Positions 24,181 to 33,662 are shown, counted from the first letter of the stretch. The stretch: 64,000 nt of DNA from Rhabdaerophilum sp. SD176 (GCF_030143245.1 NZ_JARJNS010000004.1:434001-498000), one strand, 5' to 3'. Made by a program: numbers and translations. The notes: generated from the letters alone by a model not told the origin.

Positions 24181-26997
24181 ATGGAAAAGACGTTTGACCC
24201 GAAGCAGATCGAGGCGCGCATTGCCCGCGCGTGGGATCAGTCCGATGCCTTCCGGGCCCAGGCTGCCGGCCGGGCGAATGCCGAGCCTTTCACCATCGTC
24301 ATCCCGCCGCCGAATGTCACCGGCTCGCTCCATATGGGGCATGCGCTCAACAACACGTTGCAGGATATTCTTTGCCGGTACTGGCGCATGAAGGGCCGGG
24401 ACGTGCTCTGGCAGCCGGGCACCGACCATGCCGGCATTGCGACGCAGATGGTGGTCGAGCGCAAGCTTGCCTCGGAAGGCAAGCCGGATCGCCGGACGCT
24501 CGGCCGCGAGTCCTTCCTGCAGGAGGTCTGGGACTGGAAGGCGCAATCCGGTGGCACGATCATCAACCAGCTCAAGCGCCTCGGTGCCTCCTGTGACTGG
24601 TCGCGCGAGCGGTTCACCATGGACGAGGGCCTTTCCCGCGCGGTGCTCGCCTTCTTCGTGCGCCTGCATGAGAAGGGCCTGCTCTACAAGGACAAGCGCC
24701 TCGTCAACTGGGACCCCAAGCTCCTGACCGCGATCTCCGATCTCGAGGTCGAGCAGAAGGAAGTGAAGGGCAGCTATGCCTGGAAGCGTGGCGAGACTGA
24801 CAAGGAAGGCAACCCGCGCGGCTTTGATGCGGCCGCCTTGGGCAAGATCCTCGACCGCGAGCCGGGCGGCCATCTCTACTATCTTGATTATGCGATCGAG
24901 GGGATGGCGTTCGACCCGGCCGATCCCGCGACCTGTATCACGGTGGCGACGACCCGCCCCGAGACGATGCTGGGCGATACTGCCATCGCGGTGCATCCGG
25001 AGAACGAGCGTTTGAAGCACCTGATCGGGCGCCATGCCATCCTGCCGCTGGTCGGCCGGCGCATTCCGATCATTGCGGATGACTATGCCGATCCCGAAAA
25101 GGGCACCGGCGCGGTGAAGATCACGCCTGCGCATGATTTCAACGACTTCGATGTCGGCAAGCGCCATGGCCTCGCCATGGTCAACTTGCTCGACAAGGAA
25201 GGCCGGATCGACCTTTCGGATCCCGCCTTCGCCACCGGCCTTTCGCCCGAAGCACTGGCTCTGGCGGAGCGGCCGCGATTCGAGGCGCGCAAGGCGATTG
25301 TCGCCTTCCTCGAGGCGGCCGGTGTGCTGCGGCAGGTTGAGCCGCATGCCCAGCAGGTGCCACATGGCGATCGTTCCGGCGTGCCGATCGAGCCTTTCCT
25401 CACCGAGCAATGGTATGTCGATGTGAAGCCGCTGGCCGCGAAGGCGATGGAATGGGTTCGCTCCGGCGCGATCACCATCCTGCCGGCGAACAAGGAGGCC
25501 GATTTCTTCCGCTGGATGGAGAATATCGAGCCCTGGTGCGTCTCGCGGCAGCTCTGGTGGGGCCATCAGATCCCGGCCTGGTATGGGCCGGATGGCAGCT
25601 ACGTCGTCGCCGAGAGCGAGGCCGATGCGCGGCGTCAGGCCGAGGCAAAATGGGGCACCGGCGTGACACTGACGCGCGATCCCGACGTCCTCGACACCTG
25701 GTTCTCCTCGGCGCTCTGGCCGTTTTCGACGCTTGGCTGGCCGGATTCGACGGCTGAACTCACCAAATACTACCCGACCTCCGTGCTGGTGACCGGCGCG
25801 GATATCCTGTTCTTCTGGGTCGCCCGCATGATGATGGCCTCGGCAGCCCTCGAGCATGAGGGCAAGCCGCTCGATGTGCCGTTCCGGACCGTCTATCTGC
25901 ACGGCCTCGTGCGGGATGAGAAGGGCCGGAAAATGTCCAAGAGCGTCGGCAATGTGCTCGATCCGCTGGAGGTGATCGAGGCGATGGGCGCCGATGCTCT
26001 GCGCTTCACCATTGCCAGCTTCGCGGCGCAGGGGCGCGACCCCAAGCTCGGCCTGAAGACGGCCGAGGGTTACCGCAACTTCTGCACAAAGCTCTGGAAC
26101 GCCTCGCGTCTCGCCGAGATGTATGCCTGCCGGCGCGCGCCCGGCTTTGACCCGGCGGGCGCGACCGGCGCGCTCAACATCTGGGCAATCGGCGAGGCGG
26201 ACAAGGCTCTGGCCGGCATCGTGGCCGGCATCGAGGGCTATCGCTTCAACGAGGCCGCCTTGTCGGCCTACAAATTCACCTGGAACACGTTCTGCGACTG
26301 GTATCTCGAACTGGCCAAGCCGGTTTTGCAGGGCGAGGACGGGCCGCTCAAGGCCGAGACGCAGGCGACGACGGCCTTCCTCCTCGACCGCATCGTGGCG
26401 ATGCTGCACCCGTTCATGCCCTTCATCACCGAGGAATTGTGGCAGGTCTTCGGGGAATGGGCCGGCCAGAAGCCGGGCCTGCTCTGCGTCGAGGCATGGC
26501 CCGAGCCCGTCGGCCGTGATTCCGCGGCCGCCGAGGCCGAGATCGGCTTCGTGGTCGATCTCATCACCGAGATCCGCTCGGCCCGGGCCGAGATGAATGT
26601 GCCGGTGGCGACACTGGCGCCTGTGGTCTTTGTCGGGCTGGATGACGCTGCTCAGGAACGCGTCGGCCGGGCGACGGATGTCCTTAAGCGGCTCGCGCGC
26701 GTCTCCGAGGTACAGTTCGCGCCGGCTCCGCCGGGCCAGAGCGTCCAGCTTGTGGTGCGGGGGCTTGTTGCCTGCCTGCCGCTGGCGGGCATCATCGACT
26801 TCGCTGCCGAGCGCAAACGCCTGACGACCGAGCGCGACAAGCTGGTCAAGGATGTCGAGGGCACGATGCGCAAGCTGACCAATCCGGATTTCCTCGCCCG
26901 GGCGCCGGAAGAGGTGGTCGAGGAAAACCGCGAGCGCGTCGCGGAGGCCGAAGCCCGCATGGCGAAGATCGACGAGGCGCTGGCTCGGCTGGGGTGA
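24181..26997 (+). CDS. valS: Valine--tRNA ligase
   Basis: A 938-residue class I aminoacyl-tRNA synthetase charging tRNA-Val. HIGH motif as HMGH (51-54) in PPPNVTGSLHMGHALNN, editing (CP1) domain with TTRPETMLGDTAIAVHPEN (about 258-276), KMSKS (584-588) and a C-terminal coiled-coil arm (AERKRLTTERDKLVKDVEG, about 876-894). Normal length for the enzyme. It is read alone between terminators at 24111 and 27007. Confidence 0.98.
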   Translation: MEKTFDPKQIEARIARAWDQSDAFRAQAAGRANAEPFTIVIPPPNVTGSLHMGHALNNTLQDILCRYWRMKGRDVLWQPGTDHAGIATQMVVERKLASEGKPDRRTLGRESFLQEVWDWKAQSGGTIINQLKRLGASCDWSRERFTMDEGLSRAVLAFFVRLHEKGLLYKDKRLVNWDPKLLTAISDLEVEQKEVKGSYAWKRGETDKEGNPRGFDAAALGKILDREPGGHLYYLDYAIEGMAFDPADPATCITVATTRPETMLGDTAIAVHPENERLKHLIGRHAILPLVGRRIPIIADDYADPEKGTGAVKITPAHDFNDFDVGKRHGLAMVNLLDKEGRIDLSDPAFATGLSPEALALAERPRFEARKAIVAFLEAAGVLRQVEPHAQQVPHGDRSGVPIEPFLTEQWYVDVKPLAAKAMEWVRSGAITILPANKEADFFRWMENIEPWCVSRQLWWGHQIPAWYGPDGSYVVAESEADARRQAEAKWGTGVTLTRDPDVLDTWFSSALWPFSTLGWPDSTAELTKYYPTSVLVTGADILFFWVARMMMASAALEHEGKPLDVPFRTVYLHGLVRDEKGRKMSKSVGNVLDPLEVIEAMGADALRFTIASFAAQGRDPKLGLKTAEGYRNFCTKLWNASRLAEMYACRRAPGFDPAGATGALNIWAIGEADKALAGIVAGIEGYRFNEAALSAYKFTWNTFCDWYLELAKPVLQGEDGPLKAETQATTAFLLDRIVAMLHPFMPFITEELWQVFGEWAGQKPGLLCVEAWPEPVGRDSAAAEAEIGFVVDLITEIRSARAEMNVPVATLAPVVFVGLDDAAQERVGRATDVLKRLARVSEVQFAPAPPGQSVQLVVRGLVACLPLAGIIDFAAERKRLTTERDKLVKDVEGTMRKLTNPDFLARAPEEVVEENRERVAEAEARMAKIDEALARLG

Positions 26998-27355
26998 GGG
27001 CGATGCCCGGTCCGGCATTGCCGGATCGGCTTTCTTGACCTTGATCGGGGCTGCGCCTGTCCGGTTCGCTCTTCCCATGGCCCGGGCGCATCATTGTGTC
27101 TGTTTCGCAACAACGCGGAATGATTCCGGATCGGCCTGTACCGCTGCCACGATGCGCCGCTTTTGCGCCACAAAGAAGCGTGTAGCTCGCGGCACTAAAG
27201 CTTTCGAAAATGGGTGGTTTCCCAAGGCGGGGCAGGCGGGTCGACCGTCAACCATGTCGGGAATTCATCCGGCCGGGCAGATTGTCGATCGGGGCCTTGC
27301 ATGGCATCCGGGACAGCCACGGAACGAAAGCTCCGGGGTCGTACAGGGTCGGATC
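26998..27355. other. valS-ilvD intergenic region
   Basis: 358 bases. The first 40 hold a terminator-like hairpin. An open frame upstream of ilvD is continuous with it, but its composition is unlike a protein and the dehydratase family starts at 27356. I see no leader peptide with branched-chain codon runs and no riboswitch. Confidence 0.55.
27007..27036 (+). terminator. Likely terminator after valS
   Basis: CCGGTCCGGC (27007-27016) pairs with GCCGGATCGG (27020-27029), one mismatch, loop ATT, followed by CTTTCTT. It lies 9 bases past the stop codon. Confidence 0.6.
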
Positions 27356-29086
27356 ATGGATCATCGCGTATTCGACAAGTCGAGATTGCCCAGCCGCCAT
27401 GTGACGGAGGGGCCGGAGCGTGCGCCGCACCGCTCCTATTACTACGCGATGGGCCTGACCCGGAACCAGATGCGCCAGCCCTTCATCGGCGTGGCTTCCT
27501 GCTGGAACGAGGCGGCGCCCTGCAATATTGCGCTGATGCGACAGGCCCAGGCGGTGAAGAAGGGTGTGGCGAGTGCCGGCGGCACACCGCGCGAATTCTG
27601 CACGATCACCGTCACCGATGGCATCGCGATGGGCCATCAGGGCATGAAATCCTCGCTGGTCAGCCGCGACGTGATTGCCGATTCCGTCGAGCTGACCATG
27701 CGTGGCCATTGCTATGATGCGCTGGTCGGCCTCGCAGGGTGTGACAAGTCGCTTCCCGGCATGATGATGGCAATGGTGCGCCTCAACGTGCCGTCGATCT
27801 TCATCTATGGTGGCTCGATTCTGCCTGGCTCCTTCAAGGGCAAGCCGGTGACCGTGCAGGACGTGTTCGAGGCCGTCGGCAAGCATTCCGTCGGCGCCAT
27901 GTCGGACGAGGATCTCGAGACGCTCGAATCCGTGGCTTGCCCCTCCGCCGGGGCCTGCGGCGCCCAGTTCACCGCGAATACGATGGCGACGGTTTCCGAG
28001 GCGATCGGCCTCGCCTTGCCCTATTCCGCCGGCGCCCCGGCGCCCTACGAGATCCGCGACCAGTTCTGCATGACGGCCGGCGAGATGGTCATGGAGCTGA
28101 TCGCCCGCAACATCCGCCCGCGCGACATCGTCACCCGCAAGGCGCTGGAAAATGCCGCCACCGTGGTGGCAGCCTCCGGCGGCTCGACCAATGCCGCCTT
28201 GCACCTGCCTGCCATCGCGCATGAGGTCGGCATCAAGTTCGACCTGTTCGATGTTGCCGAAATTTTCAGGAAAACGCCGTATATCGCCGATCTGAAACCG
28301 GGTGGTCGTTATGTCGCAAAGGACATGTTCGAGGTTGGTGGCATCCCCCTGATGATGAAGACGCTGCTCGATCATGGCTTCCTGCACGGCGATTGCCTCA
28401 CCGTGACGGGCCGCACCATGGCCGAAAACCTCGCTTCCGTGAAATGGAACGACGAGCAGGATGTTGTCCGGCCCGCCAATGACCCGATCACTGTCACTGG
28501 CGGCGTGGTCGGCCTGTCCGGCAATCTCGCGCCCGATGGCGCCATCGTGAAGATCGCCGGCATGGCGCCGGACCGGCTCCGCTTCACAGGCCCGGCCCGC
28601 TGTTTCGACAGTGAGGAAGCCTGTTTCGAGGCGGTGAAGAAGCGCGAATACCGCGAGGGTGAGGTACTGGTCATCCGCTACGAGGGGCCGAAGGGCGGCC
28701 CTGGCATGCGTGAGATGCTGTCCACCACGGCAGCCCTCTATGGCCAGGGCATGGGCGACAAGGTGGCCCTGATCACGGATGGCCGTTTCTCGGGTGCGAC
28801 GCGCGGTTTCTGCATCGGCCATGTCGGCCCGGAAGCGGCTGTCGGCGGCCCGATCGCCTTGCTCGAGGATGGCGATATCATCGAAATCGATGCGGTCACG
28901 GGGGTGCTGCAAACTCGCCTTACCGATGCCCAACTTGAAGCGCGTCGTAAGAACTGGAAGCCGCGAGAGACCGAATACGCCTCTGGCGCATTATGGAAAT
29001 ATGCCCAAACGGTCGGGTCTGCGCGCGATGGCGCGGTGACCCATCCGGGCGGCGTTGCCGAGAAGCATTGCTATGCAGATCTGTGA
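27356..29086 (+). CDS. ilvD: Dihydroxy-acid dehydratase
   Basis: A 576-residue Fe-S dehydratase forming 2-keto acids in valine, leucine and isoleucine synthesis. Cluster cysteines are seen in ASCWNEAAPCN, GLAGCDKSLPGMMMAM and CPSAGACGAQFTANT; the IlvD/Edd motifs ITVTDGIAMGHQGMKSSL and LITDGRFSGATRGFCIGHVGPEA are present. The start at 27356 (MDHRVFDKSRLPSRHVTEG) matches the family. The long open extension upstream to 27035 is spurious. Its 3' end overlaps the ExoR-like gene by 14 bases. The length and motifs favour IlvD over the related Edd. Confidence 0.93.
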   Translation: MDHRVFDKSRLPSRHVTEGPERAPHRSYYYAMGLTRNQMRQPFIGVASCWNEAAPCNIALMRQAQAVKKGVASAGGTPREFCTITVTDGIAMGHQGMKSSLVSRDVIADSVELTMRGHCYDALVGLAGCDKSLPGMMMAMVRLNVPSIFIYGGSILPGSFKGKPVTVQDVFEAVGKHSVGAMSDEDLETLESVACPSAGACGAQFTANTMATVSEAIGLALPYSAGAPAPYEIRDQFCMTAGEMVMELIARNIRPRDIVTRKALENAATVVAASGGSTNAALHLPAIAHEVGIKFDLFDVAEIFRKTPYIADLKPGGRYVAKDMFEVGGIPLMMKTLLDHGFLHGDCLTVTGRTMAENLASVKWNDEQDVVRPANDPITVTGGVVGLSGNLAPDGAIVKIAGMAPDRLRFTGPARCFDSEEACFEAVKKREYREGEVLVIRYEGPKGGPGMREMLSTTAALYGQGMGDKVALITDGRFSGATRGFCIGHVGPEAAVGGPIALLEDGDIIEIDAVTGVLQTRLTDAQLEARRKNWKPRETEYASGALWKYAQTVGSARDGAVTHPGGVAEKHCYADL

Positions 29087-29945
29087 GCACACCCTGAGCC
29101 GGGGCACCGGCCTCGCCCCGGTCGGCGCCCGCTGGTCGGGCAGCGTGCTTGGCGCGTTGATGGCGCTGGCCATGGCCATTCCCGCGGCCTGGGCCTTCGA
29201 TGTCAAGGAAGCGCCGCCGGCCCCGGCCGAAAAGGGTACGCTTTTCAAGTCGGTGGGCGAATCCCTGCGCGCTGGTTTGCGTGCGCTGTCCAGCGGCGAC
29301 CCCGGTTCCGCCGTCGAGCCGCTGACTTTCGCTGCCCGCGAGGGCAATGTCGCGGCGCAATGGAAACTCGGCCAGATGTATCGCGAGGGCGAGGGCGTCC
29401 GCCGGGATGATTACAAGGCCTACCAGAACTTCTCGCAGATCGTGAACCTGCGTGCGGATGAGAGCCCGGATTCGCCTCATGCCCGCATGGTAGCGCAGGC
29501 CTTCGTCGCCCTTGGCAGCTACCACCTGACCGGCATCCCGAATACCCGCGTCCGCCGGGATCCGGGCCGCGCGAGGGAAATGTTCCATTATGCGGCCTCG
29601 TATTACAACGATGCCGATGCCCAGTATCATCTCGGACGCGTGTTGGCTGATGGCCTCAACGGCACGAAAGACCTCCAGCAGGCCGCGCGCTGGTTCTATC
29701 TCGCCGCCGAGCAGGGCCATGCCTTCGCGCAGGCCCGGTTCGGCCAGATGCTGTTCAATGGCGATGGCGTGCCGCGCCAGGCACCGCGTGGCCTGATGTG
29801 GATGCAACTGGCCCGTGAGCAGGTGGATCCGACCCGTTATCCATGGGTAGTCGAACTGAACGAGCGCGCCCGGGAAATCGCCACCGAGGACGAGCGGAAA
29901 CTGTCGGAGGCCTTTCTGCGCAAGCGGGGCAAGGGCATCCGCTGA
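29073..29945 (+). CDS. exoR: ExoR-like periplasmic Sel1-repeat regulator
   Basis: A 290-residue exported protein with Sel1/TPR-like repeats. A membrane or signal segment (about 24-41) ends in AWAFDVK, matching the mature N-terminus of rhizobial ExoR. Repeats include AAQWKLGQMYREGEGV, GSYHLTGIPNTRV followed by a repeat on YYNDADAQYHLGRVLADG, and HAFAQARFGQMLFNGDGV. The C-terminal EIATEDERKLSEAF also resembles ExoR. In rhizobia ExoR restrains the ExoS(ChvG)/ChvI two-component system that controls succinoglycan, motility and acid response. The start at 29073 overlaps ilvD; a TTG at 29055 is the alternative. Assignment rests on remembered similarity. Confidence 0.75.
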   Translation: MQICEHTLSRGTGLAPVGARWSGSVLGALMALAMAIPAAWAFDVKEAPPAPAEKGTLFKSVGESLRAGLRALSSGDPGSAVEPLTFAAREGNVAAQWKLGQMYREGEGVRRDDYKAYQNFSQIVNLRADESPDSPHARMVAQAFVALGSYHLTGIPNTRVRRDPGRAREMFHYAASYYNDADAQYHLGRVLADGLNGTKDLQQAARWFYLAAEQGHAFAQARFGQMLFNGDGVPRQAPRGLMWMQLAREQVDPTRYPWVVELNERAREIATEDERKLSEAFLRKRGKGIR

Positions 29946-30004
29946 CAACCGGGTGGATTCGCCCGTCGATCTCGGATAGGTCTTGCCCGCTGGGGGAGAT
30001 GACC

Positions 30005-30778
30005 ATGCCGTCCTTGAAGCCTCTGCTCGAATGTATCCTGCCCGTTCAGGCTGCTTTTGGCTTGATGGTCATGCTGGTTTCCGGCCCGCTTGTCGCCCAG
30101 CCGGCACAGATCATCGGCTCGGCCGAGATTGTCGAGAACCGCGTTTCTGGCGAGATTTCCGGCATCCGCCGTCAGCTGGCGCCCGAAGCCGAGATCTACC
30201 GCAGCGAGCTGATCCGGACCGAGGCTGCCTCCAGCACCCGCTTGCGCTTCTCTGATCGATCGGATCTCCGCCTCGGCCCGTCGGCCCAGATCCGGCTGGA
30301 TTCTGCAATCTATACTGGTCAGGCGGGTACGGCCGTCACGCTCACCCGCGGCGCCTTGCGTTTTGTTTCCGGCAATGGCCCGGTCGGCACCTACCAGATC
30401 CGAACGCCTGTTGCGACGATTGGTCTGCGCGGCACCACGGTCGATATCGTTCTCCGCCAGGGGCGGGCCTTCGTCACCCTGGTGGATGGCGCGGCCCAGG
30501 TCTGCAGTGGCAATCGCTGTGCTTCACTCACCAATCGCTGTGACTATATCGAGGCTGGCGGCGGGCAGGTGAGCCCGGCCCGGCGGCTGAGCCCCAGTAT
30601 CCCGACTTTCAGCACGGCGTGTCGTGGCGCCGCCTGTGGTGGCGCCGGCTGCACCGCAAGCGCAACGGGAACCCTCGGCCCTGCAGCGGCTCCACCCGGT
30701 GGCTATGACCCGGCTGGCGGCGCGTCAAGTGGAGCGGGCGGTTCCGGTGCGTCGGCCGGGGGCGGCAAAGGGCGTTAG
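30005..30778 (+). CDS. Secreted FecR-domain protein 1
   Basis: A 257-residue exported protein. GGGGGAG lies six bases before the ATG at 30005, which gives a hydrophobic signal ending at VAQP. The FecR fold follows: NRVSGEISG, RSELIRTEAASSTRLRF, DLRLGPSAQIRLDS, then RFVSGNGPVGTYQIRTPVAT and GLRGTTVDI. A Gly/Ser/Ala-rich, probably disordered tail closes the protein. It has no transmembrane or anti-sigma domain, so it is not a classic FecR sensor; free FecR domains in alphaproteobacteria are of unknown function. Paralogue of the next gene. Confidence 0.8.
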   Translation: MPSLKPLLECILPVQAAFGLMVMLVSGPLVAQPAQIIGSAEIVENRVSGEISGIRRQLAPEAEIYRSELIRTEAASSTRLRFSDRSDLRLGPSAQIRLDSAIYTGQAGTAVTLTRGALRFVSGNGPVGTYQIRTPVATIGLRGTTVDIVLRQGRAFVTLVDGAAQVCSGNRCASLTNRCDYIEAGGGQVSPARRLSPSIPTFSTACRGAACGGAGCTASATGTLGPAAAPPGGYDPAGGASSGAGGSGASAGGGKGR

Positions 30779-30845
30779 GTCCTGTGCTTTTCCGCACCGT
30801 CTCCAGCCTTCCTTGCGATAAGGTAGCGGAAACGGAGCCCCTGCC

Positions 30846-31811
30846 ATGAACATGGTTCAGCCTTGCCCGCCCTTCTCGCCTGACCGGCGCCACTCCGGAC
30901 GGATGGCGCGCGCCGCCTTTTCAGCCCTCCTCCTCCTGCCCGCAGCCCTGCCGCTGCCCGCCCTGGCGAATGACGTGATCGGCAAGGCCGAAACGATCGA
31001 GAACCGCGTGATGGGCCAGCAGGGCGAGGCCCCGCGGCCGCTGGCTGTTCCGGATCCGGTTCACCGCAACGAACGCGTGACGACCGAGGACAAGGCGCAG
31101 GCCCGCCTCCGCTTCAAGGACGAAACCGATCTCCGCCTCGGCCCGAAGGCCAGCATCAAGCTCGATGCCTTCGTCTATTCCGGCGAGAAGAACGCCGCGA
31201 TGGAACTCTCCGCCGGGGCGATGCGTTTCGTGTCGGGCAATGGCCCCAAAGGCAGCTACATCATCCGCACGCCGGTCGCGACCGTGGGGCTGCGCGGTAC
31301 GACGGTCGAAGTCAGCGTCATCAACAACCGGACCTATGTTTCGCTGCATGAAGGCGCGGCGCAGGTCTGCACGCGTTCCGGCCGCTGCATGGATCTGACC
31401 CAGGCCTGCACGTATGTCTCTGTTGATGGACGGGGCGTGACCCTGCCGCAGCGGCTGTCCTCGCGCCTGCCGGTCTACTCGGCGCAATGCACCGGCGATT
31501 TCTGCGTGGTCGATCGCTGCACGCCGCAGATCAAGGGGCAGGGCGGGGTGGTTCCGCCAGCCGCCCGGCCGCCGCGCGCCACGCCGCCGAAAGCGCCGCG
31601 CCCCCGCCCGCAGCGGCCACGCCGCGTGGTGATCGAGGAAGAGGAGATCATTGATGAGCCGATCTATCGCCGGCCGGCCTATCCGGCTCTGGTCCCGGTC
31701 ATTCCCGGCCTGATCATCGGGCCTGGTTTCGGGCGGCCACGCTTTCCCGGTTCTGGCGACCGCTATCCCGGACGGGTGCCGCAGGGCCCCAAAGGCCGGG
31801 GGTTCCAGTAA
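30846..31811 (+). CDS. Secreted FecR-domain protein 2
   Basis: A 321-residue paralogue of the preceding protein, 67 bases downstream. Signal peptide about 19-41 (ending ALA), then FecR domain segments that track its neighbour: KDETDLRLGPKASIKLDAF, RFVSGNGPKGSYIIRTPVAT, GLRGTTVEV. Four or more cysteines (QVCTRSGRC, AQCTGDFCVVDRC) suggest disulfides. The C-terminal 90 residues are Pro/Arg-rich (PPRATPPKAPRPRPQRPRR) with an acidic EEEEIIDE patch, unlike the Gly-rich tail of its sister. Tandem duplication with tail replacement is the simplest reading. Confidence 0.8.
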   Translation: MNMVQPCPPFSPDRRHSGRMARAAFSALLLLPAALPLPALANDVIGKAETIENRVMGQQGEAPRPLAVPDPVHRNERVTTEDKAQARLRFKDETDLRLGPKASIKLDAFVYSGEKNAAMELSAGAMRFVSGNGPKGSYIIRTPVATVGLRGTTVEVSVINNRTYVSLHEGAAQVCTRSGRCMDLTQACTYVSVDGRGVTLPQRLSSRLPVYSAQCTGDFCVVDRCTPQIKGQGGVVPPAARPPRATPPKAPRPRPQRPRRVVIEEEEIIDEPIYRRPAYPALVPVIPGLIIGPGFGRPRFPGSGDRYPGRVPQGPKGRGFQ

Positions 31812-31829
31812 TGGCCGGGGCGGCTCCGC

Positions 31830-32606
31830 TCAGGTGAGCCGTGCCCAGACGGGCACATGGTCCGAGGGCTTGTCCTCGGCCCGGAGATCCTTGTCGATCC
31901 CGACTTCGGCCAGCCTGTCCGCCGCGCGCGGCGAAAGCAGGAGATGGTCGATGCGGATGCCATTGTTCCGCTGCCAAGCGCCAGCCTGGTAATCCCAGAA
32001 CGTGTAGAGGCCTGCCGCATCGGTGGTGGCGCGGAGGGCTTCCGTGAAACCGAGATTCAGCAGCCGTTGCAGGGCGGCCCGGCTCTCGGGCAGGAAAAGC
32101 GCATCCTGCGCCCAGGCGGCGGGCTCGCGCGCATCGCGTGCATCGGGGATGATGTTGTAATCGCCGGCAATGACGAGCTTTTCCTCGAGCGCCAGCAGGG
32201 TGCGGGCATGGTGGGTCAGCGCATCCATGAAGGCGAGCTTGTAGTCATATTTCGGCCCGGGCGCCGGGTTGCCGTTCGGGAAATACACACCGCAGATCCG
32301 CAGGGCCTCGCCGGGCACCGAGACGACGGCCTCGATATAGCGCGCCTGGCTGTCGTCAAAGCCGGGCAGGCCACGGTTCTCCACCTCCATCGGGTGTTTC
32401 GACAGGATGGCGACGCCGTTGAACGTCTTCTGGCCATGCGTCTCGACAGTGTAGCCCAGCGCTTCGATACTCTCGCGCGGGAAGGCCTCGTCGAGACATT
32501 TGAGTTCCTGCAGGCAGACAATGTCCGGCTGCCGGGCCTGAAGCCAGCGCAACAGATGCGCTTCACGCTGCCGCACCGAATTGACGTTGTAGGTCGCGAT
32601 GATCAT
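31830..32606 (-). CDS. xth: Exodeoxyribonuclease III (AP endonuclease)
   Basis: A 258-residue Mg2+-dependent nuclease of base-excision repair. Signatures: TYNVNSVRQR (catalytic Asn), CLQELK with metal ligand E34, GDYNIIPDARDAREP, RIDHLLLSP and the terminal SDHVPVWARL with the general base His. Full length. It is convergent to the FecR pair and divergent from the ceramidase-family gene. Confidence 0.95.
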   Translation of the reverse strand: MIIATYNVNSVRQREAHLLRWLQARQPDIVCLQELKCLDEAFPRESIEALGYTVETHGQKTFNGVAILSKHPMEVENRGLPGFDDSQARYIEAVVSVPGEALRICGVYFPNGNPAPGPKYDYKLAFMDALTHHARTLLALEEKLVIAGDYNIIPDARDAREPAAWAQDALFLPESRAALQRLLNLGFTEALRATTDAAGLYTFWDYQAGAWQRNNGIRIDHLLLSPRAADRLAEVGIDKDLRAEDKPSDHVPVWARLT

Positions 32607-32674
32607 GTGCCCATCTGTAGCGCGAATCGCCCGCAGGGGGACAGCCGTTTCCCGCCGCCCACAGGAGTTCTCGG

Positions 32675-33376
32675 ATGCAGCCGGAAGCCCGCTTCCTGAT
32701 GGCCTATTGTGAACGTCTCGGCTCGCCCGCCTTCTGGGCCGAACCGCTGAACGCGCTGACCAATGCCGGCTTCGTGCTGGCGGCTGGCATGGCCTTCTGG
32801 CTCTGGCGCCAGCGCCACCCGCGGGATGTGCCTGCCCTCGTGCTGATCCTGCTGATGGTGGCGATCGGCATCGGCAGCTTCCTCTTCCACACCATCCCCA
32901 ACCGTCGGACGGTGCTGATGGATGTCCTGCCGATCCAGGGCTTCATCCTTCTCTATCTCGGCCTCGCCATCCGCCGTTTCCTCGGCGCGCCGCTCTGGCT
33001 GGCCCTGGCCGGCCCGGTCATGTTCTTCGCTGCCTCGGCCGGTCTGGTGCAGCTTGCTGGTGCCAGCGCCTTGCGCGGCGGCATCGGCTATGTCCCGGCC
33101 TTGCTGGCGCTCTATGGCTTCGGTCTTGCTGTGGCGGCCCGCAGCCGACAGGCGGCGCCGGGAAGAGCCGGTCTGACGGGCGATGCCGCCCGGCCCATCG
33201 CCCGCGCCCTGCTGCTCGCCGGCGGGCTCTTCACCCTGTCGCTGGCTTTGCGCACCCTGGACCAGCCGCTCTGCAGCGCCTGGCCCTACGGGCTCCATTT
33301 TCTCTGGCACCTGTTCAATGCCACGGTTCTGGGGTTGCTCGCCCTTGCGGCGATCCGGGCGATCAATCCTCGTTGA
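32675..33376 (+). CDS. Ceramidase-family (CREST) membrane protein
   Basis: A 233-residue protein with about seven membrane helices. The CREST-superfamily signature residues appear: YCE, EPLNALTNAGFV, the first His-containing motif GSFLFHTIPNRRTVLMDVLPI (Ser, His, Asp) and the C-terminal HFLWHLFNA, which together form the zinc site of alkaline ceramidases. The bacterial relatives are annotated as ceramidase-domain proteins; activity on ceramide is not established here, and the organism would have to meet or make sphingolipids. Its end overlaps the convergent gene by 14 bases. Confidence 0.85.
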   Translation: MQPEARFLMAYCERLGSPAFWAEPLNALTNAGFVLAAGMAFWLWRQRHPRDVPALVLILLMVAIGIGSFLFHTIPNRRTVLMDVLPIQGFILLYLGLAIRRFLGAPLWLALAGPVMFFAASAGLVQLAGASALRGGIGYVPALLALYGFGLAVAARSRQAAPGRAGLTGDAARPIARALLLAGGLFTLSLALRTLDQPLCSAWPYGLHFLWHLFNATVLGLLALAAIRAINPR

Positions 33377-33662
33377 TCAGCTGGATCCGCCACATGCCGT
33401 AATGATGGTCCTGGCTCCAGTAGCCCTCGAGATAATCGCTCTCCGGAAAGCGATGCAGCGTCGCCCGCCCGCCGATCTCGACACAGCGCAACTCATAATG
33501 CCCCGGCGCCAGCGCCTTGCCGAAATAGCGCTCCTGCCCGTGCTCGCCCGGATACTCGACCGTGATTTCGTCGTGCTCGAGCCGCACCGCCCCGGTCACG
33601 TTCCGGCTCGGCCGGCCGGTATTGTAGAAGAACTCCACCGCGCTCTTGGCAAACACACTCAT
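33363..33662 (-). CDS. Conserved-looking hypothetical protein, 99 residues
   Basis: The start at 33662 (MSVFAKSAVEFFYNTGRPSR) has an excellent GAGGAGGAG ribosome site 8 bases before it. No signal peptide or membrane segment. The product is rich in His/Tyr/Glu, with EITVEYPGEHGQERYFGKALAPGHYELRC in the middle and FPESDYLEGYWSQ near the end, compatible with a small beta-sandwich. I do not recognise the family. The GHYELRC and ATLHRF segments look globular, and codon use is like the neighbours, so it is probably real. Confidence 0.7.
   Translation of the reverse strand: MSVFAKSAVEFFYNTGRPSRNVTGAVRLEHDEITVEYPGEHGQERYFGKALAPGHYELRCVEIGGRATLHRFPESDYLEGYWSQDHHYGMWRIQLINED

Noticed and set aside
24094-27078. 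994-codon frame antisense to valS
   Set aside because: A GC-rich shadow of the synthetase gene; no ribosome site or family.
26998-27355. Long N-terminal extension of the ilvD frame from 27035
   Set aside because: The extension has no recognised homology or ribosome site, and the dehydratase family starts at 27356.
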